A stretch of DNA of 64,000 bases from Membranipora membranacea (GCA_914767715.1 OU612071.1:21451681-21515680), one strand, 5' to 3'; positions 47,631 to 59,990 are shown, counted from the stretch's first letter. A program made the numbers and translations. The notes: generated from the letters alone by a model not told the origin.

Positions 47631-48963
47631 TTAAGGTAGAGACTTGGGGGTCAGCAATATGAACGTTCTATACATCGTTGGAAAGCTGTCGAGCTACTGA
47701 TCACTAACAGCTCACAAAAATGTGATTGGAAGACGTTGCGTCATTTAATCGAAGAAAAGGGCCGAAAAGGCTGTTTTAAGCAAAGTGGATGGCTGAGCTA
47801 CTTTGAATGCTAGAAATTTCAAAACAGGTTATAATTATTCTTAGATATATTATAGTTCATCCTAATTTTTGGTTGAAAATAATTTTTGATTGGCCCATAA
47901 AGGCTTTTTACGTCACGTCATGTGTGTGATTTTTTAAATTTGAAGACATAACGTGAATTTTTAAGCAACGATTTGAGATAGATTGAATATGTGAGAGCCA
48001 AATATTTCGCTATCTTCCACCAAATGGCTGTTTGAATGGCGCACATCCCAATTGTCAGCAGTATAACTAATTTATCGAAATCAGCACGGACCATCAAAGT
48101 TAGATACATTTGGAGTTGATTTTCCATAACACCAAACATGCTGTCAAAAGGACCGTTACTGAGGCCAGAGAATTTTTTTTTATAATTTTTCACATACGAA
48201 GCCACTTTGATGAAGCATAATAAAAACAGGAAATTTCAACAAATTATGGCATCGTGTGTCAGTTTTCTCCGAATTGCGCACCACAGAATGCCAAAAATAG
48301 CCAATTTTAGGGGCTTTTTAAGGTGTTTTTGGGCATTTTTTGGTGCGCAATTCGGGAAAAACTGATGCGTAGTGCCATATTCTGTTGGTATTTCCTGTTT
48401 GTACTATGCTTCATCAATTCTCTGGCCTCAGTAATGGTCCTTTTGACAGCATGTTTGGCGTTATGGAAAAAACAACTCCAAATGTATCTACCTTAGATGG
48501 TCTGTACTGATCTTGATAAATTTGGTATATTGCTGAAACTTGGGGTGTGTGACATTTAATCAGCCCTTCAGATGAAAATAGCAAAACAATTGGCTCTTGC
48601 TTAATTAATCTATCACAAATCCTTGCTTAAAGTTTCACATCATTTCGTCCAATTCAAAAAAATACGCACATTATGTTGTAATGTATAAAGCCACTTTGGG
48701 CTCATCACATATTGTTTTCAATCAAAAATTAGGATTGACTATATCTCTTAGAACAAATACAACCTGTTTTGAAATTTCTAACCATCAAGTTAGCTCAGCC
48801 ATCCACTTTTCTAGAAACAGCCTTTTCGGCCTCATTTCCTTAATAAAATGACCCAACGTCTTCTAATCTTCTTTTTGATGGAATATCCACGATCAGTAGC
48901 CCAGCAGCTTTCCAACGTTGTATGGAAAGTCCATATTTGCTGACCCCCGTGTCTCTACCTTAA
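47631..48963. mobile_element. Long fold-back DNA element, TTAA-flanked, 1.33 kb
   Basis: Begins TTAAGGTAGAGAC and ends GTCTCTACCTTAA. The two halves are inverted repeats of roughly 600 bp each (for example gctgttttaagcaaagtggatggctgagc against gctcagccatccacttttctagaaacagcc). TTAA at both ends suggests a TTAA-targeting superfamily (piggyBac or Kolobok type). No transposase is visible; a 95-codon frame at 48205-47918 looks accidental. Related copies lie at 50265-50765 and 57051-57655. Confidence 0.85.
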
Positions 48964-49259
48964 GGCAGTAATATTCTTCAAATATGAACAAACCTCATAA
49001 CATACTGCTAGAGATAACAAGAAAAATACAACAAAATGACAATGGCAGCGGCAGCGATGTTGATTCAAAAAGAGCATTTGATTTCAGATTGAGTCTCAGT
49101 TTGTTTCCTACAAGCTTTATTGGGTGTAGTGTACTCAGGTGTCTGCACTCTGCAGTGGGATATAGAATGAGCCACAATCTCAATAATATATCTTCTCTTT
49201 TTGAATGGGAACGCAATACATTCAATTCCGCAATCTTTCTTCTATCTTTCTTCTTGATA

Positions 49260-49418
49260 CAAAACTTTGTATGTCAGCGCCTGATGATGAACAGTCAGAA
49301 CCACCAAACTGAGGTACCGGGATATTACAAATTCTCTGCCTGGTCTGGCTGCCTGATCCGCATGTCACAGAACAATCTCCACCAGTCATCCAGTCAGAGT
49401 ATCCTCCGTTCACTGAGC
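49260..49418 (-). pseudogene. Thrombospondin type 1 exon C, decayed
   Basis: Encodes a TSR start: C-S-V-N-G-G-Y-S-D-W, C-S-V-T-C-G-S-G, R-Q-R-I-C and G-G-S-D-C. The last two Cys of the domain are missing in this frame, though a Cys appears in the next frame (Lys-Phe-Cys-Ile-Lys). Where the sister exon has cag|TGT this one has gcg|TGC, so the acceptor looks lost. Confidence 0.75.
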
Positions 49419-49689
49419 ACGCGAAATGATGATTGAGATGATTGCAAGCCGCATTTATTGCTGATCAGAGGATGACTATTTAAAAGTATGTCCACTTCAA
49501 CGTCAAAACACTACCGGATGTTTTATCAGTTCTATGCAAGCTAATATGAATCAATTATAATCATTGTCATTGGTCATTGGTCAAGTTAGCCTGTCTCGAA
49601 CAAAGCTTGTCAAGACAGGCTATGGTCAAGTCTACATAGTGTTCACTTAAGCCCAACAGATTTCCTTTACAATAGATTACCCCAAACTA

Positions 49690-49855
49690 CCTACATTTGT
49701 TACAGGTGGATACATTGTGACTCCTTCGTGTCTACCCCGGAACAACCGAGGCCTGAACCCGCTTGGCCAGTACATTTCCTGAGAAGATGGCAGTAGCATC
49801 CTCCCCACAGGTAGCCGAGCATTCCGTCGTTTGATCCCAATCCATCCACTGGACA
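49690..49855 (-). pseudogene. Thrombospondin type 1 exon B, frameshifted
   Basis: Starts ctttag|TGT CCA GTG GAT GGA, the same C-P-V-D/N-G opening as exon A. About 11 nt are missing, so W-D-Q-T-T-E-C-S-A-T-C-G-E-D continues in another frame, which stops at TAG near 49735. The second half retains only traces of the TSR core in a third frame. Confidence 0.65.
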
Positions 49856-50058
49856 CTAAAGTAAGACGAGGAACTGTTCAACTAGCAATTAATGATGCAA
49901 TAGATGGAAGTTTGCAAATGTATAGATATCAAATATTGCTCAATCCATTGTTAAATGGAGGTAGTGGTGATGATAATAAAATATTTGTGAAGCAAAAAAT
50001 AAAGTTTACATTGGCTACAAGGGCAAGTGATTATTCTGAAGTTACTCACATCTACTAC

Positions 50059-50228
50059 CGGAGTACAGGCACAGTAGAAGGTTGTTCCAGGGCACCGCTG
50101 CACTCTCCACCACCAAATAAAGGTTTGGGATTTGTACACCTCCTTGCTTGGATAAATTTCCCGGCTCCACAGGTAACTGAGCACCGACTTGTTATGGCCC
50201 ATACAATGAATCCTCCATTGACCGGACA
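50059..50228 (-). pseudogene. Thrombospondin type 1 exon A, with C-terminal frameshift
   Basis: After caattgcag| it reads C-P-V-N-G-G-F, then W, C-S-V-T-C-G-A-G, A-R-R-C-T-N-P and F-G-G-G-E-C-S-G: a clear TSR with W and four Cys in order. Near 50079 the frame must shift to read F-Y-C-A-C-T-P, which would supply the last two Cys before the candidate donor CCG|gtagta. TSRs are extracellular or matrix modules. No signal peptide exon was found for this trio. Confidence 0.75.
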
Positions 50229-50264
50229 CTGCAATTGATGACTTATAATTATCAAATAGACATG

Positions 50265-50765
50265 AAAAGTGGCTTTTTACGTCACGTCACGATGTGTGTG
50301 ATCTTTTCAATTTGAGGAATTTACGTGAAATTTAAACCAACGATTTGAGATAGATTAAATAAGTAATAACCAAATTGTTTGCTTTTTTCAACCAAAGGAC
50401 TGATTAAATGACACACACTCATATTTTCAGCAGTATCAAAAATTTATCAAGACCAGCACAGACCGTCATAAGTAGATACATTTTGCGTCATATTTCCATA
50501 ACGCCAAACATGCCCTCAAAATGACCATTACTTAGGCCAGAAAATTATTTTTGAATATTCTCACATACAAAGCGGCTTTGATTAAGCATAGTAAAAACAG
50601 GAAATGCCAACAGAAAATGGCACTGCATGTCAGCTTTCCCCGAATTGCGCACCACAGAATGCACAAAAACACCTAAAAAGGCCCCTTAAATTGGCCTTTT
50701 TGGTAGGCAGGCAAAAATAATTTTCTGGCCTAAGTAATGGTCATTTTGACGGCATGTATGGAACG
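50265..50765. mobile_element. Partial copy of the GGTAGAGAC fold-back element
   Basis: Closely matches 47895-48460: gtggctttttacgtcacgtca, cgatttgagatagatt, ccataacgccaaacatg and ccgaattgcgcaccacagaatgc occur in the same order. Both outer ends are missing. It begins about 35 bp beyond TSR exon A. Confidence 0.8.
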
Positions 50766-51617
50766 GTATGGCAAAGATTAGGTCAACACATTTGCAGCTA
50801 ATCAGCAAGAAATTATTTTATAGTCCGGATTTTAGAGCACTGCGCATGCTCATCATGACCGATAACGTCAATTGCTAATCTCTGTATTCAATATACCTTG
50901 CACTATATATTACTCCCGCGCACAGCAGAACAAAACTGGTCGTGATTGTGATCCAGATATGGACTACTGCACATGGCTCAGGCTAAGTTCTATTTAAATT
51001 AAGCAGAGCTAAATGCCTATGCTAATGTAATGCTAAATGTTATAAGTCTCAGGCTGAAATACTAGCACTTGGTGACAGGAATTATCTGATCTAGGTTATA
51101 TTTTCTTGTTTAAATAGGTCAACAAAATGTAGGTTTTTACAACTCCGATATACAGAATATAAATGTCAAATTTGAGGCTGGACATATTTCCAAACCTATT
51201 CAAGGCAGTTTGAAGGCATATGAGCATGACAGTGTTAAAAAATTTGGAATCCCTTTAATCTTACAGTAAACCTCATTAATTAATTTAAGCCTCCTTCTCT
51301 TCCTTCCTCCTACAGTGTAAAATCAAGGCAATTTATTTGTTTACCTGTGCAGTTTTCGTCAGAGAGAATTAATTATGATCTAGCTGTATGCCATCTTGTC
51401 AATTAATCAGTCGCTTCATCCTATGTCGTAATAGACCTTCTTTGCTGATAATCCATTATCTAAGCATTAATGGTTTTAAATGAATGTTTTTATGCGTAAA
51501 TGTTCCTATTTAACTTTTTCGTACCAGATAGCGGATTGGTAAGAAGACATGATCCTATAGCAGCATACCTGGTATATCTGAAGTTAAATCTGACAAATAA
51601 TCTCAGCTCAATATGAC

Positions 51618-52240
51618 GCCCAGGCAATTAATTATGATGTGGCTGATAGGAAATTGTTCATTACCGAATATGAAGGTTACATTACATAGAAAATCCTTAA
51701 TCCTACGTAGTGAGAAAAATTACCATTGGCACAAACCCACATCGGTCACACCCAGTCATTGACGGAGCTAAACTTCGGAACAGCAAAAGATTTTGGGAAG
51801 CTTGATGTCAAATTTTTATCAATGAGTTCAGACTTTTCACACAAGCTTCGGGTTTAGTGGTGTGTACCTCTGTCACTGCAAACTCTCTCTGATAATAGTA
51901 TCACTCGCCAAAGAACCTGAGGATAATAAAACCCCATCCAAAGCAAAAGATTTATTGATGGGTGGGTGTCAGAGTTAGTGAGCAATATAATTTTAAATAT
52001 GAGCCTTTCAGTTATATCTCACAGATAATCTTGATCACCCAGTGCTTGGTGTCGGCATCGGGTGATATTTATAGTTCAAATTGCGATCTTTGTCTGGTGA
52101 CCTTTTATTCAATGCTAATCAGCTCGCCGCTCAATTTTCCGCCGAACATAACTATAACAATAAATTGCCTCAATGCCATGGTTAAGCGGATTGACGCCAG
52201 ATGTACTGGAATAATACCTACCTACTGAAGCCACATGTTG
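51618..52240. repeat. Old tandem segmental duplication, copy 1
   Basis: Ordered blocks shared with 52690-53640: gaattaattatgatgt, gggaaaaattacc, gagttcagacttttcacacaagctt, agtggtgtgtac, ttaaatatgagcct and gcagataatcttg. Divergence is considerable. No coding signal is visible in either copy. Confidence 0.7.
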
Positions 52241-52522
52241 AAAAAGTGTAAACTAAGCCAGCTTTTTATTGCCGTGTTAGGCAAGCTGCCTGTATTTAGC
52301 GACATTGCTGAATGGCGAGTCTGTCGTACTTTACGTTGATGCATCCCATTTTCACCACTTTGGATTTCAAGTTGCCAGCTATAAGTCTTTATGGGAACCA
52401 CTACAAACTAACTCCAATTTGATCTTGCATTCACTATCTGTCTGTATGTCAAATGAGTTGTCCGCTCCCAAATTGAATGAAGAGCGCATAAAATTTCCAT
52501 GATGACAACACTTAAAGAAAGA

Positions 52523-52556
52523 TTAGCTGCGGCCGGGATTCGAACCCGCATTAAAG
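52523..52556 (-). other. tRNA 3' half remnant (T arm and acceptor 3' strand)
   Basis: Minus strand reads GCGGGTTCGAATCCCGGCCG: a perfect T stem-loop with GGTTCGAATCC, followed by an acceptor 3' strand. Upstream I find no matching acceptor 5' strand, D arm or anticodon arm, so this is not a functional tRNA gene. It may be a tRNA fragment or the tail of a tRNA-derived SINE. Confidence 0.5.
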
Positions 52557-52689
52557 ACTTCAAATTGATGTCACATCACATCGAAAATTGGAAACATGGA
52601 AGCAGAATTTTAGCAGCAGACATAATCTAATCGGAGCATACCTTGTAAATCAGTTCAGAAATTTTATTAATCATGTCAGCTTATCACAA

Positions 52690-53640
52690 TGCCCTGGGAA
52701 TTAATTATGATGTATCTGATAGCATCTTGTTGTTCATTACCGGATATTAACTTACACTCTTACTAAATCTGTAATCCTACAGGTAGTGGGAAAAATTACC
52801 GTCGAAACAAGCATGACTTGATGCAATCGGTGACAGGAGGAGCTTAGCTTTAGAAGAGTGAAGAGTTTGGGGAAGGTTTATTTCACCACCCATTAGACAT
52901 AGGTGTAGATTACAATATTGTACCTAGGCTCATTGTGAGACACTAGCAATAGCATTTAAACTTTTGAGTAGGGCCTAGTGACTGAGGTTAAACCTTGACT
53001 AATGAGCTCAGATCTTTTACACAAGCTTTAGATACAGTGGTGTGTACTTCTGTCACAGCAATCTGTCTGTGATGAAAATGGTGCATATGAGTGACACTGG
53101 TAATTCATCACATATTGTGGGTTTTGTGTCAAAACTTGCTGGATAAATTTCAGTACGGACAGGATAAACAAGCTTCAAAATATTTCTGATGCTCACAAAT
53201 CTCAATATGGTGCAAATATTTTAAGTGATAAACTTTCCAAATGGGACTAGCAAAATCTTTTGTACATTATTTTTGATCTGACAGACAGCAATTTTTCCTT
53301 GTGTTACTATGTTAAAGCTCCCCCCCCCCCCCGGCACACATTGAGCGCTTAGACTAGAGGGCTATCAAAACTGCACATGAACTGTAAGATTCTTCCATGG
53401 GTGGGTACCAAAATTAGTAAACAATTTAGCTATAAATATGAGCCTGCATTACTTGTAATTGCAGATAATCTTGTGTAACCATACACTGATTATCTTAATC
53501 CCCCAGTGCACTGCATGGTCATGACCTTTTATACAACCTTTCAATAATAAAGCTGAGCTCACAATTTAACTTCCCAACATTCTCTGCAACCATAAATGGG
53601 TTCATTGACGTGGCTAAGCTGGATATAATACTTACCTGTT
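52690..53640. repeat. Old tandem segmental duplication, copy 2
   Basis: Matches 51618-52240 in the same orientation, with about 300 bp of extra sequence around 53060-53390, including a poly-C run at 53319-53333. Confidence 0.7.
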
Positions 53641-53738
53641 CCCTCATGGTTAAAGAGTGTAAAACAAAGCCAATTATTAACTTCCGTGCTAGACATGATC
53701 TTAATCTTTAGAAGCCTCCGAATGTATTAAAGCATACT

Positions 53739-54248
53739 TTAAGACTTAGTTTGAGGCTGCTATTCTGTATCACATCTTTTTCTCCATAGTTTATTCTATC
53801 ATCATCATCATCATCATGTGAGCGATTTCCAGCTTTAAAATCCAAATATTGAGGAAGTTATGGCCTCTCAAACTTCCAAGGTGACGGCAGTCAATCGGCA
53901 GTAAGAGTCAGCTGGGACAACGTGTGGGACGTCACAATGTGTCATACTCATTATGATATACTAATAGATGGGACGATGATCAGGGATGTAAAGGGTCTAG
54001 AACCCAGTTCCAAATTGCCATGCAGGCAACGCTGTTTAATAACTCATAATAACTATGACGCTGTTTTGACGTCCCACACAGTGTGCCCGCTGACTCCAAA
54101 TGCCAAGTGAAGGTGATCACCCCGGAAGTTTAAAAGGTTATAACTTCCTCACTATTTGGATTCTAAAGCTGGAAATGGCTAACATGATAGAGTAAAATAT
54201 GAAGAATAATACATGATACAAAATAGGAGCCTCAAACTATGTCTTTAA
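53739..54248. mobile_element. Fold-back element, about 510 bp, TTAA at both ends
   Basis: Arms of roughly 200-240 bp pair across the centre: tagtttgaggctgctattctgtatca with the reverse complement of tgatacaaaataggagcctcaaacta, and gatttccagctttaaaatccaaata with tatttggattctaaagctggaaat. Inner arms contain gtgggacgtca and tgacgtcccac. TTAA occurs at both tips. The left arm also carries an (atc)n run. Confidence 0.8.
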
Positions 54249-54249
54249 T

Positions 54250-57050
54250 GAGAGTCCTCTTTGATTAACATTGATGTTACCTATCTTTTCTATCTGGGAT
54301 TTGAGGGACAATTTAATTTTCACATGAAAGAGCTGCAGGAAAGAATCACTCACAGCAAATATTCCCTATCACAAATATGCTTTGTGCAAATCGCTCTTGT
54401 GACATTCGGCTCTAAGTGTTTCGGTATTTTTGTTGAAGCCATGCTGCTTTAACTGTAACTATAGTGTTGAAAAGGGTAGAAGGCCTATATTGTAAAATTT
54501 GGTTCAAGCACACATGAAGGGGCGCCTAATCAAGTAATAGTTGGCTATACAGATGCCAGGCACACTCAGCAGTTACACTGGTCAACTTGTAGAGTTTACA
54601 TTTACAATTACCTCCAGTGGAACCCACAATTCCAGAAACACCCATCACCTGGCAATCACGTACCAAGCGCGCAAAAATATTGCTCAATCTCACCATTCCC
54701 ATAAAACAGAGGGTTGATGGCGCTTATCAGCAAGATCGCTTTTAACTACTTGGTGTTGTGTTGTTTCATCCCAAGGCAAATTCCATTCCATAATCGGACA
54801 CTATGATACTTGTATCATGATAGCGGATAAGCATGGATGAAGTTTAGCAGATTGATAAAGTAGGTAATAAAGAGGAGATCATGTGTTTATGCTCATTAAT
54901 CGTACCAGCAGGGTTGATAAAATATCTCCAGACGCTGCTACCGAAATGAGCAATACCTAGACTAGACTGAGGAAAATAAATCTCTATACAAACTGCTGCA
55001 GGGGCTGGTACAAATATAGATCATGAAAAAGGGAAAAGACATTTTAATCTGAGAACAGACTTTTCAGTTTTGTTAGGATACAAGACACTGTTATTGAAAG
55101 TTTTTTCTTGGTTTAACTTTGGTGCGTCGATAGAGCACATAAATCAAGGATTTTGGTGAAAGATTCAACTAAGAGTGCTTTCCAGGTGATAATAAGGTGC
55201 TGCTCATCTTAGGGAGACCAAGATGCAAAACCCCACGATTAATTCTGTAGTCGATCTGGACGAAATCTGAGGGTGATTATTATTTTTCAAGATGTCCAGC
55301 TTTGACTCAGAGCGGTCGACCCCTTTCTTACTATACCACAATTTCTGATACAGCCACGACTCTGCTGTATCTTTATTAGAGCTCAGACCTCACACCGTTG
55401 AGCCCTCTTCTCTTCATGAATATCATCATTTACAATGATGTTTATAGTAGAAACATGTTTGTCCATAGTTCTGCAATCTCACAGTCCCTGGTATTTGCAT
55501 TGCAAGGGAACCGCAACCTTTTATTACTAAAAGGTGATCAAAGGTTATGGACTCATTTCCTTTCTTTAATTCTCTTTTCTTTACTAAATATACTCTTAGA
55601 ATACATCAGAATTCATAGGTGTGCATGTTAACACAAAAGGTCAACAAATTTCAAATAATTATCAAATTAGAAGCTTTGAGTTTCAGTTTTGGGAGGTAAT
55701 CTCAGCAACCAACACTGCGGATCGCATACCCTAGTCAAGTTATATACACTGCAAGTTAATATCAGACTTACACTTATTGATAAAAACAAGGTTCATCAAA
55801 ATCTTGATTCATTAGCTTGTCGCAATTATGGGATACCATGGCTATATAGTCACAGAACCATCAAAATGAATTTTACGTCTACACACCAAATTCTGATATG
55901 ACACACTTTCCTAGCTGATACTCAGTGGTTTTGCTAGCCTTTTGTAGCATTGGGTTAACTGTATCTAAGTTGGGTCTTGTGTGCTCTTTTTTGCTATAGG
56001 AGTGATACAAGCAGGAGTAAAAACATAACATATAAACATAAATTATTGTATGCGTATTATCTCCGTACAAAATTATCTTGGGATCCTACAGAAGTCATCG
56101 CCCCATGTGAAATAAGAGAATAACTCCTAATAGATGTTTAGAAAAAACCTTCAGTGAAATGATTGGGCATACGGCAACGCAGAGTACCAGCTGTAGTAAA
56201 ATATATTCCTGAAATGTGACAACTGTAACAGTCATTGGACTGAACATTTAATTGATAAATTGTCTATCACAAACGAGAAATGTTAGCAAAACCTGATTTA
56301 AGTTCAGTGACAGCAGAAACCAGTAAATAAAATCACAGTTTCCACCTATGGAGATTTTAAAATACTTCAACTGGAGCTAGAAAACTCAAAGCACCATGAC
56401 CATTAGCAAGAAACATAAGAAATCCAGAAAAATCTGGCATACAGCAAAGTATGCCTTGTTTCAAATTAAACAGTTCTGAATACAATTCCTTCCGTCCATT
56501 ATTTTATCATTCACCTTTATGAGGTTGATCTTGACTGTTTTGCCAATTCATGATAATTGGCCAAATGAATTTGACAGCATCTATGACACAGGTCAGATAG
56601 AAGTGTTGATTATTCAAACTAACTGGCTATCTTGGAGTGGAGATTTGAAGCCCATACTCAAAATGTAATTTGTAAAGAAAATCAAAGGATATATATAGTT
56701 AAAAACTTTCTGTATCTAAGTACTAAGCCACTATCGTGCATGCTTTTCAAAAGTTTTATTGTGTCAATATCAATGTCCTGTCTTCCAGTCTTCCACCGTT
56801 CCATTTACCTATGTGATAAGAAGGAAATGCGTTAGATTTTTAAATGCATCTTCCCTAGGACTAGAACCGGATTATTATCTAGACTAGACCTGGTTGACAA
56901 TCACACTAAGAATCGAGTTGTGCAGATAAACACAGCAAATAAACACATACAGGATTACCTAGAACAATGCCCCACAGGTCGGCTCAGATACACTAAATAC
57001 CGAATGGTCTGGTGAAAAGACTGTTTTTTAGGCACATGCGCGCACTATAT
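54250..57050. other. No gene recognised
   Basis: The longest stretch without a supported feature. Frames of 60-77 codons only, AT-rich, and no inverted or direct repeat was noticed by eye. Confidence 0.45.
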
Positions 57051-57655
57051 TTAAGGTAGAGACACTGTGGTCAGCAAATATGGACTTTTTATGCACCGTT
57101 GGAAAGCTGCCGAGCTAGTGATCGGTAATAGCTCATCAAAAATATGATTGGATGACCTCGCGTCATTTTATTAGATAAATAAGGCCCAAAAGGCTGTTTT
57201 AAGCAAAGTGGATGGCTGAGCTAAATTAATTGCTAGAAGTTTCAAAATAGGTTATATTTATTTTAGAGACATAATTCACCTCAATTTTTGGTTGAAAATA
57301 ATAATTAATGCGGACAAAGTGGCTTTTCACATCACATCATAATGCGTGTGGTTTTTTAAATTTGATGATTTAATGCAAAATTTAAGCCGCCTTTTGAGAC
57401 AGTTCGAATAAATATGAGCCAAATATTTTGCTGTTTTCCACTGAATTGATGTTAAATGACACACACTCAAAATTTCAGTAGTATAACAAATGTATCAAGA
57501 TCAGCATAGACCATCAAAGGTAGTTAAATAGCAATCCAGTGGAAAAAAGCAAACAAATTGGCTCTTGTTTTTTTTAACTGTCTCGAATCGGTGCTTAAAA
57601 TTGCACATTATATCATCAAATTTAAAAAACCACACGCAATATGAGGATGTTGGTT
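57051..57655. mobile_element. Partial copy of the GGTAGAGAC fold-back element
   Basis: Starts TTAAGGTAGAGAC like the full element and follows its left half (gttggaaagctg, aaggctgttttaagcaaagtggatggctgagc) to about 57535. It then turns back over a shorter inverted segment (cagtggaaaaaagca..., ccacacgcaatatgag). The right TTAA end is missing. Confidence 0.8.
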
Positions 57656-59468
57656 TACTGTCAAACGCAATCTGAAAATTTGAAATATTTTCATATACCT
57701 TGATACTTATTTGGTTATAACAACATACAAAGGTATATACGCATTGCATTGGTTAACTGAGAGAGTAGAATTGAATAAACATGCAGGAATTGGTAAGATA
57801 TACTGAATCACACAAAATTAAGGAAAATTTGACAGGCACAATCCCATTGTATGACCCAAGTTACTGTTTACAGAATAAGGATTTTTAAAATCCATCTTTC
57901 TTTTGACAGCAGGTTGATTGTATGTTAACTGGCAGTTTTGTTCCTGGCTAAAGCGACAGAAGTCATTGATGACTTTATAAACACACTGTTGGTGTAACAT
58001 ACAGTATGCACAAACACATAAAATACAACAGCTAGCTTGTGGGTACACCTCAATAACATTAATGTTTGTGTAAATTATTTTGCGATGATCAACTGGAATA
58101 GAAGCGTCCGCTCATGAGGGCAGGGATCTTCATTTCTTTCTCTTTCTAGATGAAATTATGTACAAAATACATTAGCTTAGCTTGTTAGGTGTAGCTAGGT
58201 TTAGTCATAAAGTTTTAAGCCCAAAATTTGAAATGAACTTAACCATTTTTGTAATATTCTCAAGAATTTGAAGTTCATCGGTGTGAATGCTAATTGAACA
58301 GGTGAATCCTTGCATGATATAGGTTAATGTGAAGATAGAAATGCAAAAGTGATATATATATATAGATTGATGAAAGTGATCTGTGGAGCGTCACTTTTCA
58401 TCAATATTTATGACATGCAATGTATACGAATAGTATTTTTTTTAAGCGTAGCCAACTGAGATCTGTTTATCCTTGTAATTGTTCTCTTATCCGGAAGATG
58501 TTCAGTAGAATAGAGCTAAAATTGAGGTAATAAAGACATAATCGCATATTTACCAGCTGGCAATCACCGCGAAATCAGTGTGCCTAACTTAAAATTTTCT
58601 ACATTTAGATAACTCAGTTCCGAAAGAAAGACTTTCTACATAATATACCTTTATTTTTGTCCTTGTATTCTGCTTTAAAGAAACATTGAAAGCCATGAGT
58701 AATAAATGTTCAAAAGAAAGTAAATAAGAGCACAGGTCAGCCAAATAGCCTGTGACTAGAGTTGCGGCTAAACATGCAAATAATTACAAAATGACAACAA
58801 GAACATCATAAAGAGCTTAGACAAAACATCCCCACCGTACCCGCTATTTGCTATTGTTTTGCACCATATAGTAATAACAAGTTCTCCTACTTTGGACAGA
58901 CAGTTGATGATAATATGTATACTGGCAGCAGTATATCTGAACAGTGAAACTGAAGGGCAGAATGGATATTTTCAGCTCCGAAAATATCTATTACAGTTTT
59001 AACCTGCTAACAGCTATTTATGATTGATTGATTGATTGTAGGCTATAACAAATGAGTAACAGGTTTCACTTGGTATTACTATCACCAACCATAAAAGTTC
59101 CGAGTTTGCTAGAGTTTGATGCAGTTGGCACTAGTCAAGACTATAGTACTTGGTTCTACATTGTATATGCTTTATCATTGCATGAGATGGTTGATGAGAG
59201 ACAGCGCTACCGCATATCCCCATATCATGTCATTAGCATGTTAGGAAAGTATGCGAAGCTGGCATATCTTTTTTTCAGACTCTGACAGTTTGGTTTCTTT
59301 CTGAAAATTGAGGCACTCATCGAACTCTTTGCTCATGTGTAATGCAAAAGATATCCAGCCAAAAATGACATAAGAGGCAATTGAAACGTCAAAAATGTTG
59401 TTTGTAATTGCCCCAAGACAGTGGTCTTAGGACCATACAATATCATACTAGCATCAAGTATCCTGCCA
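57656..59468. other. No gene recognised
   Basis: Contains a short ta run (58354-58365) and an attgattg run (59021-59038). The 77-codon plus frame at 59052 has no recognisable motif. Confidence 0.45.
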
Positions 59469-59705
59469 TCAAGTATTTATAATCTTTGATACTAGTCCCA
59501 TAAGTAGTTTGACATAATTCAATTGAAATTTTTCAATTTGTGCTGGTCTTATACGAGCAGCCTTTTCTCCAAGATTACTTGTTGAATTAATTGCCATGTC
59601 AACAAAATCCCACAATGCAATTTCAACCTGGAATTCCCTGATGATTCGATTACTTAGATTACACAGAACCCGAGTTATTTCCCCACACATATAATGCCAA
59701 AACAA
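59469..59705 (-). CDS. Unrecognised 78-codon coding-like exon
   Basis: Minus-strand frame with N-L-S-N-R-I-I-R-E-F-Q-V-E-I-A-L-W-D-F-V-D-M and R-P-A-Q-I-E-K-F-Q-L-N-Y-V-K-L-L. Composition is balanced and amphipathic, and it ends at TGA. Family and splice partners not identified. Its 3' border repeats a short segment (tatcctgccatcaa.tatt) found again at 59797. Confidence 0.35.
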   Translation of the reverse strand: MFWHYMCGEITRVLCNLSNRIIREFQVEIALWDFVDMAINSTSNLGEKAARIRPAQIEKFQLNYVKLLMGLVSKIINT

Positions 59706-59790
59706 AACACCTTTTAATTTCTAAATATGACCACTACAACTGGGTACACCCGGTGAATTTTACAGAACATACACCAATGAAGTATAAAAC

Positions 59791-59990
59791 GTGATCAGTA
59801 TCCTGCCATCAAATATTGTCTGTGCCATAACAACTTATGCTATAGCTGCTTCTGGCCTACTAGCTTTCATTAGGAAATATTTAGACTTTTTAATGACCAT
59901 CATCATCTGGAGGTGGACTCCTCCTGGGGTAAACCCAATAATTTATAAAATTGGAACTTTTTCAAGGGACTCAGTTAGAAATTTAACTTA
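59791..59990 (+). other. Possible GPCR TM6-TM7-like fragment (N-P-I-I-Y)
   Basis: Frame with a hydrophobic stretch (N-I-V-C-A-I-T-T-Y-A-I-A-A-S-G-L-L-A-F-I), a second hydrophobic stretch, and then P-G-V-N-P-I-I-Y-K-I-G-T-F-S-R-D-S. N-P-x-x-Y followed by a basic turn is the class A receptor TM7 signature. Stops bound it upstream and LINE-like sequence follows. It may be a receptor remnant or chance. Confidence 0.3.

Noticed and set aside
47918-48205. Minus-strand 95-codon frame in the fold-back element, considered as a transposase
   Set aside because: The other two copies do not keep the frame and no catalytic motif is visible.
48984-49436. Plus-strand 150-codon frame
   Set aside because: Runs antisense through TSR exon C and shows no domain.
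49831-50238. Plus-strand 135-codon frame
   Set aside because: Antisense to TSR exon A, whose Cys/Trp pattern fixes the minus strand as coding.
52523-52600. Complete tRNA gene
   Set aside because: Only the T arm and the acceptor 3' strand are present. No D arm, anticodon arm or pairing 5' acceptor strand.
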